A stretch of DNA of 64,000 bases from DASTFY01 sp963829955 (GCA_963829955.1 CAWHKS010000014.1:1-64000), one strand, 5' to 3'. Positions 34,317-43,395 are shown, counted from the stretch's first letter. Notes: generated from the sequence alone by a model not told the origin. Translations and numbers: made by a program.

Positions 34317-36755
34317 TCAGACGAGGCTGCGGCGGCGCAGCCAGTTGAGCGCGAACCAGCCCCAGATCGGGGGAAGGTACGTCGTGAACGTGCGCGCCGT
34401 GAACGTCGCCGCGGTGGCCTCGCCCTGCGGAATGCCGGCCGCGGTGAACCCGGCGATCAGTCCGGCCTCGACGACGCCCATGCCGCCGGGGATCGGTGCG
34501 AGGCCACCGATGAGCGAGGCGAAGCAGTTGATCAGGACGACCTGCATCAAGGGCAGCGACTGCCCGTAGGCGTGCAGCGCGGCGATGAGAACCATCGCGA
34601 AGAGCAGCTCGCTGGCCAAGTTGCCGCCGAAGAGTTGCAGCATCTTCATGGGCATCCCGGCGATCCGCTTGAGGTTGTTCCGGGCGGTGGCGAGCTGAGG
34701 AGCGACCACGCTGTGCACCCGTCGCCGCAGCTTCGGGATCGTCACGACGGCGGCGAGGCCCAGACCGCCCACGATGATCACGAGGAGGATGAGGGTCGAC
34801 CCGGTACCGCCCTCGTCCGAGCCACCCGTCGACGACACGTCGAAGTCACCCCAGGTGAGGATGAGCGCGATGACGACGAGGATCGCCTCGACGATCATCG
34901 ACGACAGGGTCTTGAGGACACCAGAGCTCACGGCGATTGCGACGGCGAGGCCCTGGCGCTGGAAGTAGCGGATGATCATCGCCGTGGTGCCCACCGAGCC
35001 CGCGACGAACCCGGTGAAGTTGTTGGCGAACTGCACCGCCAGCGACGGCCCGTACGGAAGCTGGGTGGCGACCGAGCCCAGCAGCACGAACGCGCCGGCG
35101 AACTGCGGGAGCTGGGACAAGAGGGCCACCACGACGAGCCAGCCCTTCTCCGAGCCGCGCACGATCTCGCCGAGGTTCGGCACGTCGCTGAACTGCGCGA
35201 TCAGGAGGTAGACGCCGAGGATCGCCCCGGCCGCCATGAGCACGCTGGAGATCGAGACCCGCCGCAGCGGGACGAGCGTCGGCGCCTCCACGTCGGCCAG
35301 CACCGCGCCCTGCTCCCGCAACGCCGCCAGCAGCTTCTTCTCCTCGTCGAGGTCACGACGGACGGGCGCCGAGAGCGCCGCCGGCTCGAGGAAGGTGAGC
35401 AGCTCGGCCAGACCGTCCTTGCCGAGCACGCGAAGGGCGGCGGCCAGGGCCTGTTCCTCGCCGACGAGGGAGGCGGTGGTGGCCAGCAGCTGCACCCGGT
35501 CCAGGCCCACCTGCACGGGCGTGGGGATGGTGGAGCCGTGGCTCAGCTCCGTGAGGACGACGGCGCCGTCGTCCCGTACGAGGATGTTGGCGGCGCTGAG
35601 CGAGCCGTGGACGAGACGGACGGCGTGCAGCCGCTCGACCGCTCTCCACACCTGCACGAGCAGCTCGTCCGTGATCTCCTCGGCGGCGAGCTCTGGCAGG
35701 GGTCGGCCCACCTGCGGGCGGGTGACGAGTACGGCGTCGTCGTCCTCGCCGGCCGTGCCGGCAGCGACGACCTCGGCCACGGGGACGCCGGCGTGCGCGG
35801 CTCGCAGCAGGAGGTAGGCCCGGTGCTCGAGCTCGCCGAGGCGGGTGAGGAACATCGCCGGGCCCGAGTCCTTGTACCAGACGAACCGCCAGAGCTTGGA
35901 CAGCAGCCGCGCGTCCGAGGCGTCACGCCCGATGACCACGACGTAGAGCGGACGGTCGCGCTCGTCCCCGGCCATGCGGGCGGCGAAGCGGGCTTCGCCC
36001 CACACCTGCTCGTCGAGGAGGCGCAGGTCCGTCACCGGCACGCCGAGCTCGGTCAGCGCTCCCATCACCTCGGCCACCGAAGGTGTGCCCTCGGGCGATC
36101 CGACGGCGAAGCGGACCGCCGCGGCGATGCCCCATCCCAGCGCGAGCGCGCCGACGATGTCGGCCGAGAGCCCGAGCGTCAGGAGGAAGGCGGCCAGCGA
36201 CGCGAGGGCGACCAGGGTGGTGACCAGGTGACGGGCGGTACGGGTCAGGTAGGCCGAGGCGACGAGCACGACGGCGGTGGACACCGCGAGCAGCACGACC
36301 GGGTAGGTCGGGGTCGAGTACTCGTCCAGGCCGGCGGCCGAACGCACGGCCTCCGAGTCGACGATGGCCTGCAGCGCCATGCCCGCCCCGAACGCGAGCA
36401 GGCCGGCGGCGATCAGCACCAACGTGAACCGCAGGCGCCGGGCGACGAGCACGGCGATGGTCAGGCCGATGAGGACGCCCGCCGTGCCGATGAGGTAGAC
36501 CGCCCACAGCGCGTCGCGCAGGGCCTCCGGGATGCTGACGACGAGGTCGTATCCGGCCTTCTCGATCTGCGTCAGGTGGCGGGCCAGCACGGCGGTGATC
36601 ACGATGATGAGCGCGGCGACGCCAACGCGGACCAGGTCGCTCGGGTGGCGGCGAACGGCCTCGTCGGGGACGATGCCGAAGATGCGGCGGGTGACCGGCG
36701 CGCTCCAGGACCGGGACGCCGATGCCTCGGTCGGCGCCGGTGCGCTGCTCGGCAT
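34317..36755 (-). CDS. Flippase-like membrane protein with a pseudokinase domain
   Basis: 812 residues with the same three-part layout as the product of 26776-29205: hydrophobic N-terminal part (about 35-235), kinase-like middle, and C-terminal UPF0104 flippase domain (about 485-812). Every kinase catalytic position is changed. The aligned Lys is Val (LYVVVIGRD), HRD is HGS with Ser385 in place of Asp (VHGSLSAANILV), and the DFG Asp position is Glu403 (LTELSHGS); Asn390 remains. It should not transfer phosphate and is better read as a regulatory or ligand-binding pseudokinase. It is first in the five-gene block, 50 nt before ndh. The ATG at 36755 has AAGCAT 6 nt upstream. Confidence 0.83.
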   Translation of the reverse strand: MPSSAPAPTEASASRSWSAPVTRRIFGIVPDEAVRRHPSDLVRVGVAALIIVITAVLARHLTQIEKAGYDLVVSIPEALRDALWAVYLIGTAGVLIGLTIAVLVARRLRFTLVLIAAGLLAFGAGMALQAIVDSEAVRSAAGLDEYSTPTYPVVLLAVSTAVVLVASAYLTRTARHLVTTLVALASLAAFLLTLGLSADIVGALALGWGIAAAVRFAVGSPEGTPSVAEVMGALTELGVPVTDLRLLDEQVWGEARFAARMAGDERDRPLYVVVIGRDASDARLLSKLWRFVWYKDSGPAMFLTRLGELEHRAYLLLRAAHAGVPVAEVVAAGTAGEDDDAVLVTRPQVGRPLPELAAEEITDELLVQVWRAVERLHAVRLVHGSLSAANILVRDDGAVVLTELSHGSTIPTPVQVGLDRVQLLATTASLVGEEQALAAALRVLGKDGLAELLTFLEPAALSAPVRRDLDEEKKLLAALREQGAVLADVEAPTLVPLRRVSISSVLMAAGAILGVYLLIAQFSDVPNLGEIVRGSEKGWLVVVALLSQLPQFAGAFVLLGSVATQLPYGPSLAVQFANNFTGFVAGSVGTTAMIIRYFQRQGLAVAIAVSSGVLKTLSSMIVEAILVVIALILTWGDFDVSSTGGSDEGGTGSTLILLVIIVGGLGLAAVVTIPKLRRRVHSVVAPQLATARNNLKRIAGMPMKMLQLFGGNLASELLFAMVLIAALHAYGQSLPLMQVVLINCFASLIGGLAPIPGGMGVVEAGLIAGFTAAGIPQGEATAATFTARTFTTYLPPIWGWFALNWLRRRSLV

Positions 36756-36840
36756 CAGCCCATGCTTGCCGGAACCGGGTCTCGGGTGGCGGATCCGCGC
36801 TGTGCCGCACACCGGCGGCGGGAGATGGCAGCCTGGCGGG

Positions 36841-37197
36841 GTGACATCCTCGGACTGGGCGCGGCCGGTGGTCCACTGGGAGCTCGAGGCCCGTGATCCC
36901 GAGCGCCAACGCGCCTTCTACCGCACGCTGTGCCACTGGGACGTCGGCGAAGGGCCGATCATGATGATCCCCGCGGGCCTGGGCGGGCCGGAACCGGGCC
37001 CGGGTGGCCACATCCGGGGTGGCGACAACCCCGGCGTCCGGCTGTACGTCCAGGTCAAGGAGCTCGTCGCATCGCTGGCGCTGGCGGTCGAGCTCGGGGG
37101 CCAGGTGGTGCTCGAGCCGTTCGACGTGCCGGGCGGTCCGACGCTGGCGTCGATCCTCGACCCTGAGGGCAACCCGCTCGTGCTCGTCCAGCAGTAG
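36841..37197 (+). CDS. VOC (glyoxalase/bleomycin-resistance) family protein
   Basis: 118 residues forming one vicinal-oxygen-chelate domain. The N-terminal VVHWELEARDPERQRAFYRTL and C-terminal PTLASILDPEGNPLVLVQQ are typical paired beta-alpha-beta modules, and His/Glu metal ligands are visible (VHWELE; final module Asp-Pro-Glu-Gly-Asn). Substrate unknown; the family covers glyoxalase I, dioxygenases and resistance proteins. The GTG start lies 85 nt from the divergent flippase gene. Confidence 0.82.
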   Translation: MTSSDWARPVVHWELEARDPERQRAFYRTLCHWDVGEGPIMMIPAGLGGPEPGPGGHIRGGDNPGVRLYVQVKELVASLALAVELGGQVVLEPFDVPGGPTLASILDPEGNPLVLVQQ

Positions 37198-37233
37198 GCG
37201 CCGCACTGCGCCGGCCGCCGTGCTGGCCGCCGG

Positions 37234-37536
37234 TCAGTCGAGGTCTTGGTAGCGGCGCACCTCGACCGTTGCCCGGTCGACGTGGGACATCAGCTCCTGG
37301 ACCAGCGGGTCGTCGTCCCACCGTTCGGCGCAGGCGTCAGCCTCCTCGGCACCCGCCCACAGGTCGATCACGACCCACTCGCCGGCGCGGTCACCGACAC
37401 CTCGCGCGGTCGTGCGCCGGAGGAGGCCCGGCTGCTGGTAGGCAAATTCGGTCTGCAACCGCTTGTCGACGGCCAGGAAGGCACCCTCGTCCGCCCCGTC
37501 GACGAGCCGGAACGTCATCGTCTCGATCACGGCCAC
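37234..37536 (-). CDS. Antibiotic-biosynthesis-monooxygenase-like (dimeric alpha/beta barrel) protein
   Basis: About 100 residues with the ferredoxin-like pattern of small dimeric alpha/beta-barrel proteins: VIETMTFRLVDGADEGAFLA, then LQTEFAYQQPGLLRRTTARG, then the WVVIDLWAGAEEADAC strand-helix. Members act as quinol monooxygenases or heme-degrading enzymes, but many have no known reaction. The GTG at 37536 has GAGG 8 nt upstream; a GTG at 37554 is the alternative. It is convergent with the VOC gene. Confidence 0.7.
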   Translation of the reverse strand: MAVIETMTFRLVDGADEGAFLAVDKRLQTEFAYQQPGLLRRTTARGVGDRAGEWVVIDLWAGAEEADACAERWDDDPLVQELMSHVDRATVEVRRYQDLD

Positions 37537-37608
37537 CCGGCCAGCCTCGCGCACAGATTCGGTGGGCCCATCTGCACCGACTCGATATCGAATCGGTGGA
37601 AAAGTGGT

Positions 37609-38379
37609 TCAGGTGGATGTCCGGGCGGCCCGGTCCCGCCGGGCCGCCGGATCCTGCTCGAAATAGCCGGCGAACACCCCGTAGAGATCGGGCTTCAACT
37701 CCCGCATCTCCAAGGGCTGGTCGAAGAAGACCTCGGTGGCGACGGCGAAGAACTCCCCCGGGTCCTGGGCGCCGTACTCCCGCAGCAGAGGGTCGTGCCG
37801 GTGGGCCCGGAGGTGCTCGTACTCCGCCGTGCAGACGCTCACCCAGCGGTCGTACGCCTCGCGGCCCGTCACCGGCGGGGTGCCGTCGACCATCCCGTCG
37901 AGCATGTCGAGCTTGTGGGCGAACTCGTGGATCACGACGTTGCGGCCCGTGCCGGCGTGCCGGGCGTCGCCCGACGCGGTGTCCCAGGCCACCAGCACCG
38001 GCCCGCGCTGCTGGTGCGCCTCGCCCAGCAGGTCGAGAGGCTCCTCGGTGACCACCCCCGCCACCGGGCCGGGACGCGGTCGCCGTGATGTGACCGTCGT
38101 CGGGTGCACGATGACGGCCCGCACCTCGCGATACGCATCGAGATCCAGCCCGAGCACCATGAGTGCAGCCTGCGCGGCGATGAGCGTGCACATCTCGTCC
38201 GTCAACGTAAAGGCGCGAGCCGCCTCCCAGCTCTTCCCGGCCAGGAGCTCAGTGATGAGCTCGCCGAGCCGTTGCCGTTCGTCCTCGTCCAAGTAGTTCC
38301 ACTCGCCGAGCGACGTGCGCATCAGCCGGGTCCAGTCCGCCGGTAGCCGGCGCGCCGGGCGTCGCTTCCAGAACGGCAC
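37609..38379 (-). CDS. MtfA-like zinc peptidase (M90 family)
   Basis: 256 residues matching the M90 family: zinc motif VVIHEFAHKLDMLDG with HExxH, and the downstream metal Glu in GEFFAVATEVFFDQP. N-terminal LMRTSLGEWNYLDEDERQRL and EEPLDLLGEAHQQRGPVLVAW are also typical of MtfA. In E. coli MtfA binds Mlc, the ROK-family glucose repressor, and regulates ptsG; whether that applies here is unknown. It marks the left border of the degraded accessory segment. Confidence 0.88.
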   Translation of the reverse strand: MPFWKRRPARRLPADWTRLMRTSLGEWNYLDEDERQRLGELITELLAGKSWEAARAFTLTDEMCTLIAAQAALMVLGLDLDAYREVRAVIVHPTTVTSRRPRPGPVAGVVTEEPLDLLGEAHQQRGPVLVAWDTASGDARHAGTGRNVVIHEFAHKLDMLDGMVDGTPPVTGREAYDRWVSVCTAEYEHLRAHRHDPLLREYGAQDPGEFFAVATEVFFDQPLEMRELKPDLYGVFAGYFEQDPAARRDRAARTST

Positions 38380-38481
38380 GCCGACAGGCTCGCACGCGTC
38401 GGCCGCCTCGACGACGGAAGGACGGTCGACGTGGGAGCATTCGCACGTGGATCAGGAGACGCTCGCCTTGATCTCGCGTCG

Positions 38482-38715
38482 CTGAACAGGGTTGAGATGC
38501 TCCCCTGGGATGTCTGTGGAACAGACTGGCAACCGGGCGACCAACCCACCGACGCAGTGCTCCACACCTTCGACACCGTTGCGGACTTGACCGTGGACCC
38601 CGACGCCCGATGCGGCGACTTGCGGAAGCGATCCGGGACCGATGACTCGCTGCGGATGGACGGCACGGTCTTCAATGTGGTCCGTGGTCAACTCGAATCG
38701 GTGTGGCTCACCGTA
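38482..38715 (+). pseudogene. Degraded coding fragment, family uncertain
   Basis: The plus frame reads VEMLPWDVCGTDW..., then LTVDPDARCGDLRK and MDGTVFNVVRGQLESV. This has natural-protein composition but no intact start, end or fold. The pattern recalls a C-terminal region that I associate with actinobacterial transglutaminase-like proteins, without certainty. It is open on both sides only because the DNA is GC-rich. It lies at the left end of the low-GC segment. Confidence 0.35.
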
Positions 38716-38814
38716 GCGACCCGCATCGTCCAGGCTCACGGACCAGGTGTCACCGAACGCCCGCTGCAGTCGGTGAGCAGGGCACCCTCGACACGCGGCC
38801 CCGATGAGCGCGTG

Positions 38815-39040
38815 CTAACGCTGGCCGATGTCGAACTCGTTGCCGTCGGGATCGCGCATCGTGATCCATTTGATGTCCCCGAGCGAGCCTCTGCCCGTTC
38901 GAGTGGCGCCGAGTCCGACGAGCCGTGCTGCCTCGGCGTCCGGGTCGGAGACATGCAGATCGAGATGCATGCGGTTCTTCCTTTGCTTCGGCTCGGGAAC
39001 GCCTTGCACGAGGAACACGGGACCCGTGTAGCCTTGCAGC
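38815..39040 (-). pseudogene. Remnant of a VOC/glyoxalase-like protein (C-terminal half only)
   Basis: Reads GVPEPKQRKNRMHLDLHVSD, then AARLVGLGATRTGRGS and ITMRDPDGNEFDIGQR before the stop, the standard C-terminal module of a glyoxalase-like domain. Upstream of about 39040 no N-terminal module can be found in any frame, so the gene is truncated. This supports decay of the segment between mtfA and tRNA-Val. Confidence 0.6.
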
Positions 39041-39222
39041 GGAACGAGGCGGCAGGACTGCACGGTGATGGCGTGGTGGTAGTGGTGGAGGTTGGGTACA
39101 CGATCCCGCGCTGGCCGCACCGCGTTGTGCGTACGGTTGTGGCGCGGATCCTTGGTGAGGGCAGGAATGAAGCACGGGACAAGACCAACGCACGGTCCAG
39201 CGGCGGATCGTGAGACCTGGAG

Positions 39223-40235
39223 ATGATCGGTCTGTCACGCTACCGGAACTTCCACGACCCAGTCGGTGTCGTGTCGAGGGCCCTCCGATCGGGGAGCCGG
39301 GCGGCCCGACGCATGCTCGCCCGCGAGCTGGCCGTGGTCCTCCTGACACCGGTCGACCTGGTGCTTAGCGTCCACGAACAGCGCCTCGAACACGTGGGTG
39401 AGCGACCCAGCCAGCATCCGATCGTGCTCGTCGTCGGGCCACCGCCGCGGGGACGACTCTCGTCTACCAGACACTGGCACACCACCTCCCATTCTCTTTC
39501 TTCAACAACCTCAGCAGCTTGTTCCCGAGATCCCCTATCACCGCGTGCAAGGCCTTCAATCGATTTCTGCCTTCGGGCGAGCTCAATGCTGACAGCTACT
39601 ACGGAAACACGGTCGAGCTTGGCGCGCCGAATGACGGCTTTCACGTCTGGAACCGCTGGCTCGGCGAGGACCGGTACCATCCACCTAGTCACCTTTCTGT
39701 ACAACAGCAGGCGAGCATGCGGTCATTCTTTAATGCATGGAATCATCAGTTCGACCGTCCATTCTTGAACAAGAACAACAGGAACATGATGTGTCTCGAG
39801 TTGCTGGACTCCACCCTCGACAACGTCACGTTCATCGTCGTCAAGCGGGACCCGTTCTACGTTGCTCAGTCGCTCTTGAAGGCTCGAGAAGACGTCCAAG
39901 GCGACCGCTCCATCGGGTGGGGAGCCGGTGCCGACGACGGCCAGCTGAATCCCGCCGCATCTCCCCTGGAGCAGGTGGCCGATCAGACGCGCCGGCTCTA
40001 CGAGCAGCTGGAAATGTCGGAGCGACGGGTCCCTGCGGCGAGCGTCGTCGATGTGCAGTACGAGCAGTTCTGTCGTGATCCGACCAGCTTCGTCTGCATG
40101 ATCAGGGAACGTGTTTGGGGAGCGCAAGCGACGTCCGACCACACTCTCGGCACGATCGCACCGTTCCACGTCCGCAACGAGGATCGTCTCTCTGAGGGCG
40201 AGGCCAACGAGCTGAGGCGACTACTCGAATACTGA
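39223..40235 (+). CDS. Sulfotransferase family protein, with frameshift near the P-loop
   Basis: PAPS-dependent sulfotransferase. The N-terminal part in one frame ends PIVLVVGPP and the following frame continues GTTLVYQTLAHHLPFSFF, together forming the 5'-phosphosulfate loop GPPxxGTTL; one base is missing near 39441-39452. The rest is intact and includes the 3'-phosphate motif VKRDPFYVAQSLLKARE (Arg-Asp-Pro and Ser). The corrected length is about 337 residues. GC content is clearly lower than in flanking genes, consistent with horizontal transfer. The neighbouring GT-C glycosyltransferase suggests sulfation of a surface glycan or lipid, which is inference. Confidence 0.72.
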
Positions 40236-40256
40236 CCCGCTAGCGCACGCCACCGG

Positions 40257-40282
40257 TCGAGCTGTCGGTCACGACGGCTCGA
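40257..40282. terminator. 11-bp hairpin between convergent genes
   Basis: TCGAGCTGTCG (40257-40267) pairs with CGACGGCTCGA (40272-40282) around the tetraloop GTCA, with one G-T pair. It lies after the sulfotransferase stop and overlaps the glycosyltransferase stop, as expected for a shared terminator. There is no T tract. Confidence 0.45.
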
Positions 40283-41820
40283 AGAGGAGCACCTCGATGT
40301 CACCTCGGAACAGTTGACGGTCCATGAGGCTATAGTCGGCAGTGAGCGGACTGAGCAGCTCTGGCACTTCCGTCGTGTTGTCGTGATCGAGTCCGATCAC
40401 GACCCACACTTTCCCTGCCGGCTCTGCCACGAGCTGATCCACGATCTCCCGGTCGAATGACTCATAGGTGTGATCTCCGGTCTCGTAGCTTCCCCAAGGA
40501 TCGGGTGGGTAGACGGGTTGAGGCATCGTCGCGCGGGTATCGAAGCGGCCGTAGTACTCGAAGAAGAGGCGTACCGAATCGTTGGCGAACAGGATGCGAT
40601 CCTGCGGTGTGGCCTGATCGAACACGTGACCGGCTGCTCCCCGCCAGTCCTCCGAGCCGCCGTCCGAGTACCAATACCGCAGGCCGTAGGCACCCGCTAC
40701 CAATGCGAGCGCCACGGGGGCGTATCGTGCCAGACCTGCGAGCCCATGACGGTAGCTGGCGGTGCCCACTGCATCGTCGAGCCCCACGGCCGCGTACAGC
40801 AGGATGCCCGGCAAGCAGAAAAGGACGTAGCGGCCGATGACCATCGGGCTCACCGGGCTGATTGCGATCAAAGTCAGCGGTGGCAAACCAGCCCAGCTCA
40901 AGAGCAGCGCATGCGCCCACGGCTGACGTCCGTGGAGCTCTCTGCGCCAGACCCGTGCCGTGGATCGAACCGCGAAGAAGCCCATGACGGCAAATGCCGC
41001 GAGCCCGATGAGACCTGCCCGCCCGGTGATGGTGAACAGCACGTCGCGATAAGCGCCCGGGCGGAAGGCGCCCTGGCTGGGCCGACCCTCGTTGTGCCCG
41101 GTGATCAGCACGGCCAGCGGGAGCGATGCGAGCAGGACGAACGCGGCCGCGATCACGCGGCGGCGGACCGTTCGTTGCGACCGTGGGAGGAACCAGAGCG
41201 AGACGAGGTGGCACAGGACAAGCAGCACCCCGACGATGTGCGCGTACGCGAGGAGGACACAACACAGCGACCATCCGAGGAGGGTGGCCCGACGAGGCTG
41301 CTCCACGTCGAGCACGAACAACAGCGTCGCGAGACCGGCGATCAACATCGACAACGCGTACGTACGTGCGTTCTGCGCGTTCGCCGCGACGCTGCCGTTG
41401 ACGACGAGCAGCGCGCTCGGCCAAGACGCCGACTCGCGGCGAGGCTAGACGCCACCCGATCGCACCTACTATCGGTACTAGCGCGACGAGACTCAACACG
41501 GAGAGAGATCGCAACAGCACCTCGGAGTCTCCGAACACCGTCAGCGCCCGTAAGATCAGCGCGTGGAGCACTCCGTTGGACTCGTGCTCAACCGAGAGCT
41601 TGAAGAATTCTCCCCACGGTCCAAGGACGGTCGAGGCGGTAAACGCCTCGTCTCGGAAAAGGCTCTTCGAACCGAGGTCCCAAAACCACAAGACGGCTGC
41701 GAACATCGTGAGCGCACCGATCGCGAGCCGAGCGCGGGACGCGGCCTTCCCCGGCCGCCCGGGATCCTGGATCGGCCTCGCCGACGACTCCGCCGAGACG
41801 AAGCGCATGGTCCGACTCAT
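40269..41820 (-). CDS. GT-C (GT39/ArnT-like) membrane glycosyltransferase, with frameshift
   Basis: Polyprenol-phosphate-sugar-dependent glycosyltransferase with about ten helices. After TM1 (LTMFAAVLWFWDLG) comes the GT-C Asp-Glu motif in SLFRDEAFTAS on the first outer loop. Near 41425-41445 the frame moves by one base: upstream GAIGWRLAS, downstream SALLVVNGSVAANAQNARTY and onward in the other frame. The corrected length is about 517 residues with a soluble C-terminal domain. It is GC-poorer than flanking core genes. It could use the mannosyl donor made by the Ppm-like enzyme. Sequence error and real inactivation both fit. Confidence 0.75.
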
Positions 41821-42724
41821 CGATCTCCTCGTGCGCGGGGGGTCGGTTCACGTGAACCATCCGCCAAGCCGCCTTGCCACTCGACGTGGTGTTTGCCGAT
41901 ACGCCCGCCCATGTGCTCCACCGCTCCGTGTGCCAATCGCCAGATCTCTCGTCGTGGTTCTGATCATGCCCACGACGATCTCGGAAACGCTATGCCCGTG
42001 CGTCGGGATGCTACGGCACACGCGCCGGACAAGCGCGAGCGTGGTGGTGACTCACAGATGAGAATCTCCGCGCCGGGCTCGCCGCTAGGCAGCCCCCATG
42101 CGACGGGCGCCCGGTACGGGCTTGTCCCAGGAGCTCTGTCTGCCGGCCGAGGTCCCACAGCCATAGGACCGGGCTCACGCCTCGCCACCGCTGGCGCGCG
42201 GGTGCCATCACCGCAGTCGGGCTTCATCTGCGGGACGGTGAGTGAGGCACAAGGTCTCGACCGCCTAGGCAGCCTGACTGGCCCCACGAGCAGGGAGAAC
42301 ACAGCTGTCGCGCATCCCGCCCCTCGCGGCCGCGCGTGGCCTCCGCGAGCGCCTGAGGCCGATCGAGTTGACTTCGGGCAGACCGATCGTCGCCCACGTC
42401 CACACGCGACACGCCGGTCCTGGCAATGAGCCGCCCCGCAGCCCGTGGAGGGAGAAGGATCGCGCACGCCGGTCCCGACCGGCGCCAGCACGGGCAGGCC
42501 AAGGCGTAGACCCTCGGGACTGCCCGCCCACGAAGCGTCAGCGTGCAACCACCCTCGGCCGTCGTCGGCAGCCCCGCCAGCTCCTCGGCCGCACCGCGGC
42601 CAAGCTGCTCTTCGCCGAGGGCGATGCCGACGAGGCGTACGTGCACCAGCAGGTGCTGTTCCACCCCGGAGCTCGTGGCGCGCTCGTCCTCGGTCGAGCT
42701 TCCGGTTACGTCGCGGCGCTCCCG
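41821..42724. other. Non-coding or decayed stretch, no intact gene
   Basis: About 900 nt without a gene I can support. Open frames on both strands have no family pattern. A minus-strand piece near 42165-42195 reads VLWLWDLG, resembling the first helix of the neighbouring GT-C enzyme, and may be a leftover of a second copy. Another minus-strand piece (about 42500-42650) reads LRGRAVPRVYAL, faintly like an adenylate-cyclase C-terminus. Both are weak. Confidence 0.4.
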
Positions 42725-43010
42725 AACGTCAGGCAGCCGGTGAGCCATCCAAGAACTTGGGAGCGGGTCATTGACTTTGGGGAGGTTGGACTCGAACACC
42801 GGGCAGCGGGTGGGGCTGTCGTCCCAACCCCACTCGATGATCCGTTCGAGGACCTCGATCTGGCGGCGTTGCAGCTCGCGGGCCGAGCGCAACTTCGGGT
42901 CGTGGTCCAACACGAAGGCGGCGAACAACCGCAGCGCGGTGTCGGTCGATGAATCGTGCCTGGTCGTCGCGACGCCGCGAGCTGGTCCAGGTAAGAGAGC
43001 ATCGTCGCCC
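42725..43010 (-). pseudogene. Decayed tyrosine recombinase (integrase) remnant
   Basis: Pieces of an actinobacterial tyrosine-recombinase N-terminal region appear in three frames: MLSYLDQLAASRRPGT, then LRLFAAFVLDHDPKL and RIIEWGWDDSPTRCPVFESN, then KFLDGSPAA. The usual stretch between the core-binding helices and RIIEWGW is also missing, so there are several frameshifts plus an internal deletion. The catalytic domain (Arg/His/Tyr) is not found. It lies about 300 nt downstream of tRNA-Val on the same strand, the typical place for an integrase of a tRNA-inserted element. Confidence 0.6.
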
Positions 43011-43275
43011 CAGGCGGGGCGCCCGAGCCGTCACCGGCTCCCACCGGGGTGGGCGCGCCACGGCCGGCATCGCCGCGGGAGCAACGCATCGAAACCGACC
43101 CGAACCAGGCCCCGACCGTCGTCTCAGCGCCCCGCGGTCGGCCTCGGACGCGGATCAGCAACCCGTCCGGGCCGTCCGTCTGGTGCCGTTCCAGCGCAGC
43201 CAGACCCGTCGAGTGCTGTGCACTTCTGTGCACCTGGTCTGCACCTGGCGACTTTGCCGCTCGGGCGGCCGCCGT

Positions 43276-43302
43276 AGAAATACCCATCTACGTGGGATTT
43301 CT
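43276..43302 (-). terminator. Hairpin terminator of tRNA-Val
   Basis: AGAAAT-CCCA pairs with TGGG-ATTTCT (one bulged base, 6-nt loop), 3 nt after the tRNA 3' end. The AT-rich stem base is distinctive in this DNA. There is no T tract. Confidence 0.55.
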
Positions 43303-43305
43303 CCG

Positions 43306-43379
43306 TGGGCACGAGGCGACTCGAACGCCTGGCCTCCACCGTGTCAAGGTGGCGCTCTAACCAACTGAGCTACGCGCCC
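43306..43379 (-). tRNA. tRNA-Val (anticodon GAC)
   Basis: Complete cloverleaf of 74 nt: acceptor GGGCGCG with CGTGCCC, D arm GCTC/GAGC, anticodon stem CCACC/GGTGG with loop TTGACAC giving anticodon GAC, and T arm AGGCG-TTCGAGT-CGCCT. The discriminator base is A and the CCA end is not encoded. TAGCGT lies 10 nt before the 5' end as a likely -10. Decayed integrase and lower-GC genes lie on the 3' side, so this tRNA is probably the attachment site of an old integrated element. Confidence 0.95.
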
Positions 43380-43389
43380 GGAGCCGCGA

Positions 43390-43395
43390 ACGCTA
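43390..43395 (-). promoter_or_regulatory. -10 hexamer TAGCGT of tRNA-Val
   Basis: TAGCGT lies 10 nt upstream of the mature tRNA 5' end; no clear -35 is visible. Confidence 0.4.

Noticed and set aside
34572..36896. A long plus-strand open frame opposite the pseudokinase-flippase
   Set aside because: Low-complexity Glu/Arg/His composition and no motif; the minus-strand protein has clear membrane helices and conserved domains.
38431..39213. A plus-strand gene of 260 codons
   Set aside because: It joins a degraded fragment to the antisense of a VOC remnant on the minus strand, so it cannot be one real protein.
42500..42650. Adenylate-cyclase C-terminal remnant on the minus strand
   Set aside because: Only a short LRGRAVPRVYAL-like resemblance; too weak to annotate.
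42368..42952. A plus-strand gene of 194 codons
   Set aside because: It is antisense to recognisable integrase pieces, and no family pattern is visible.
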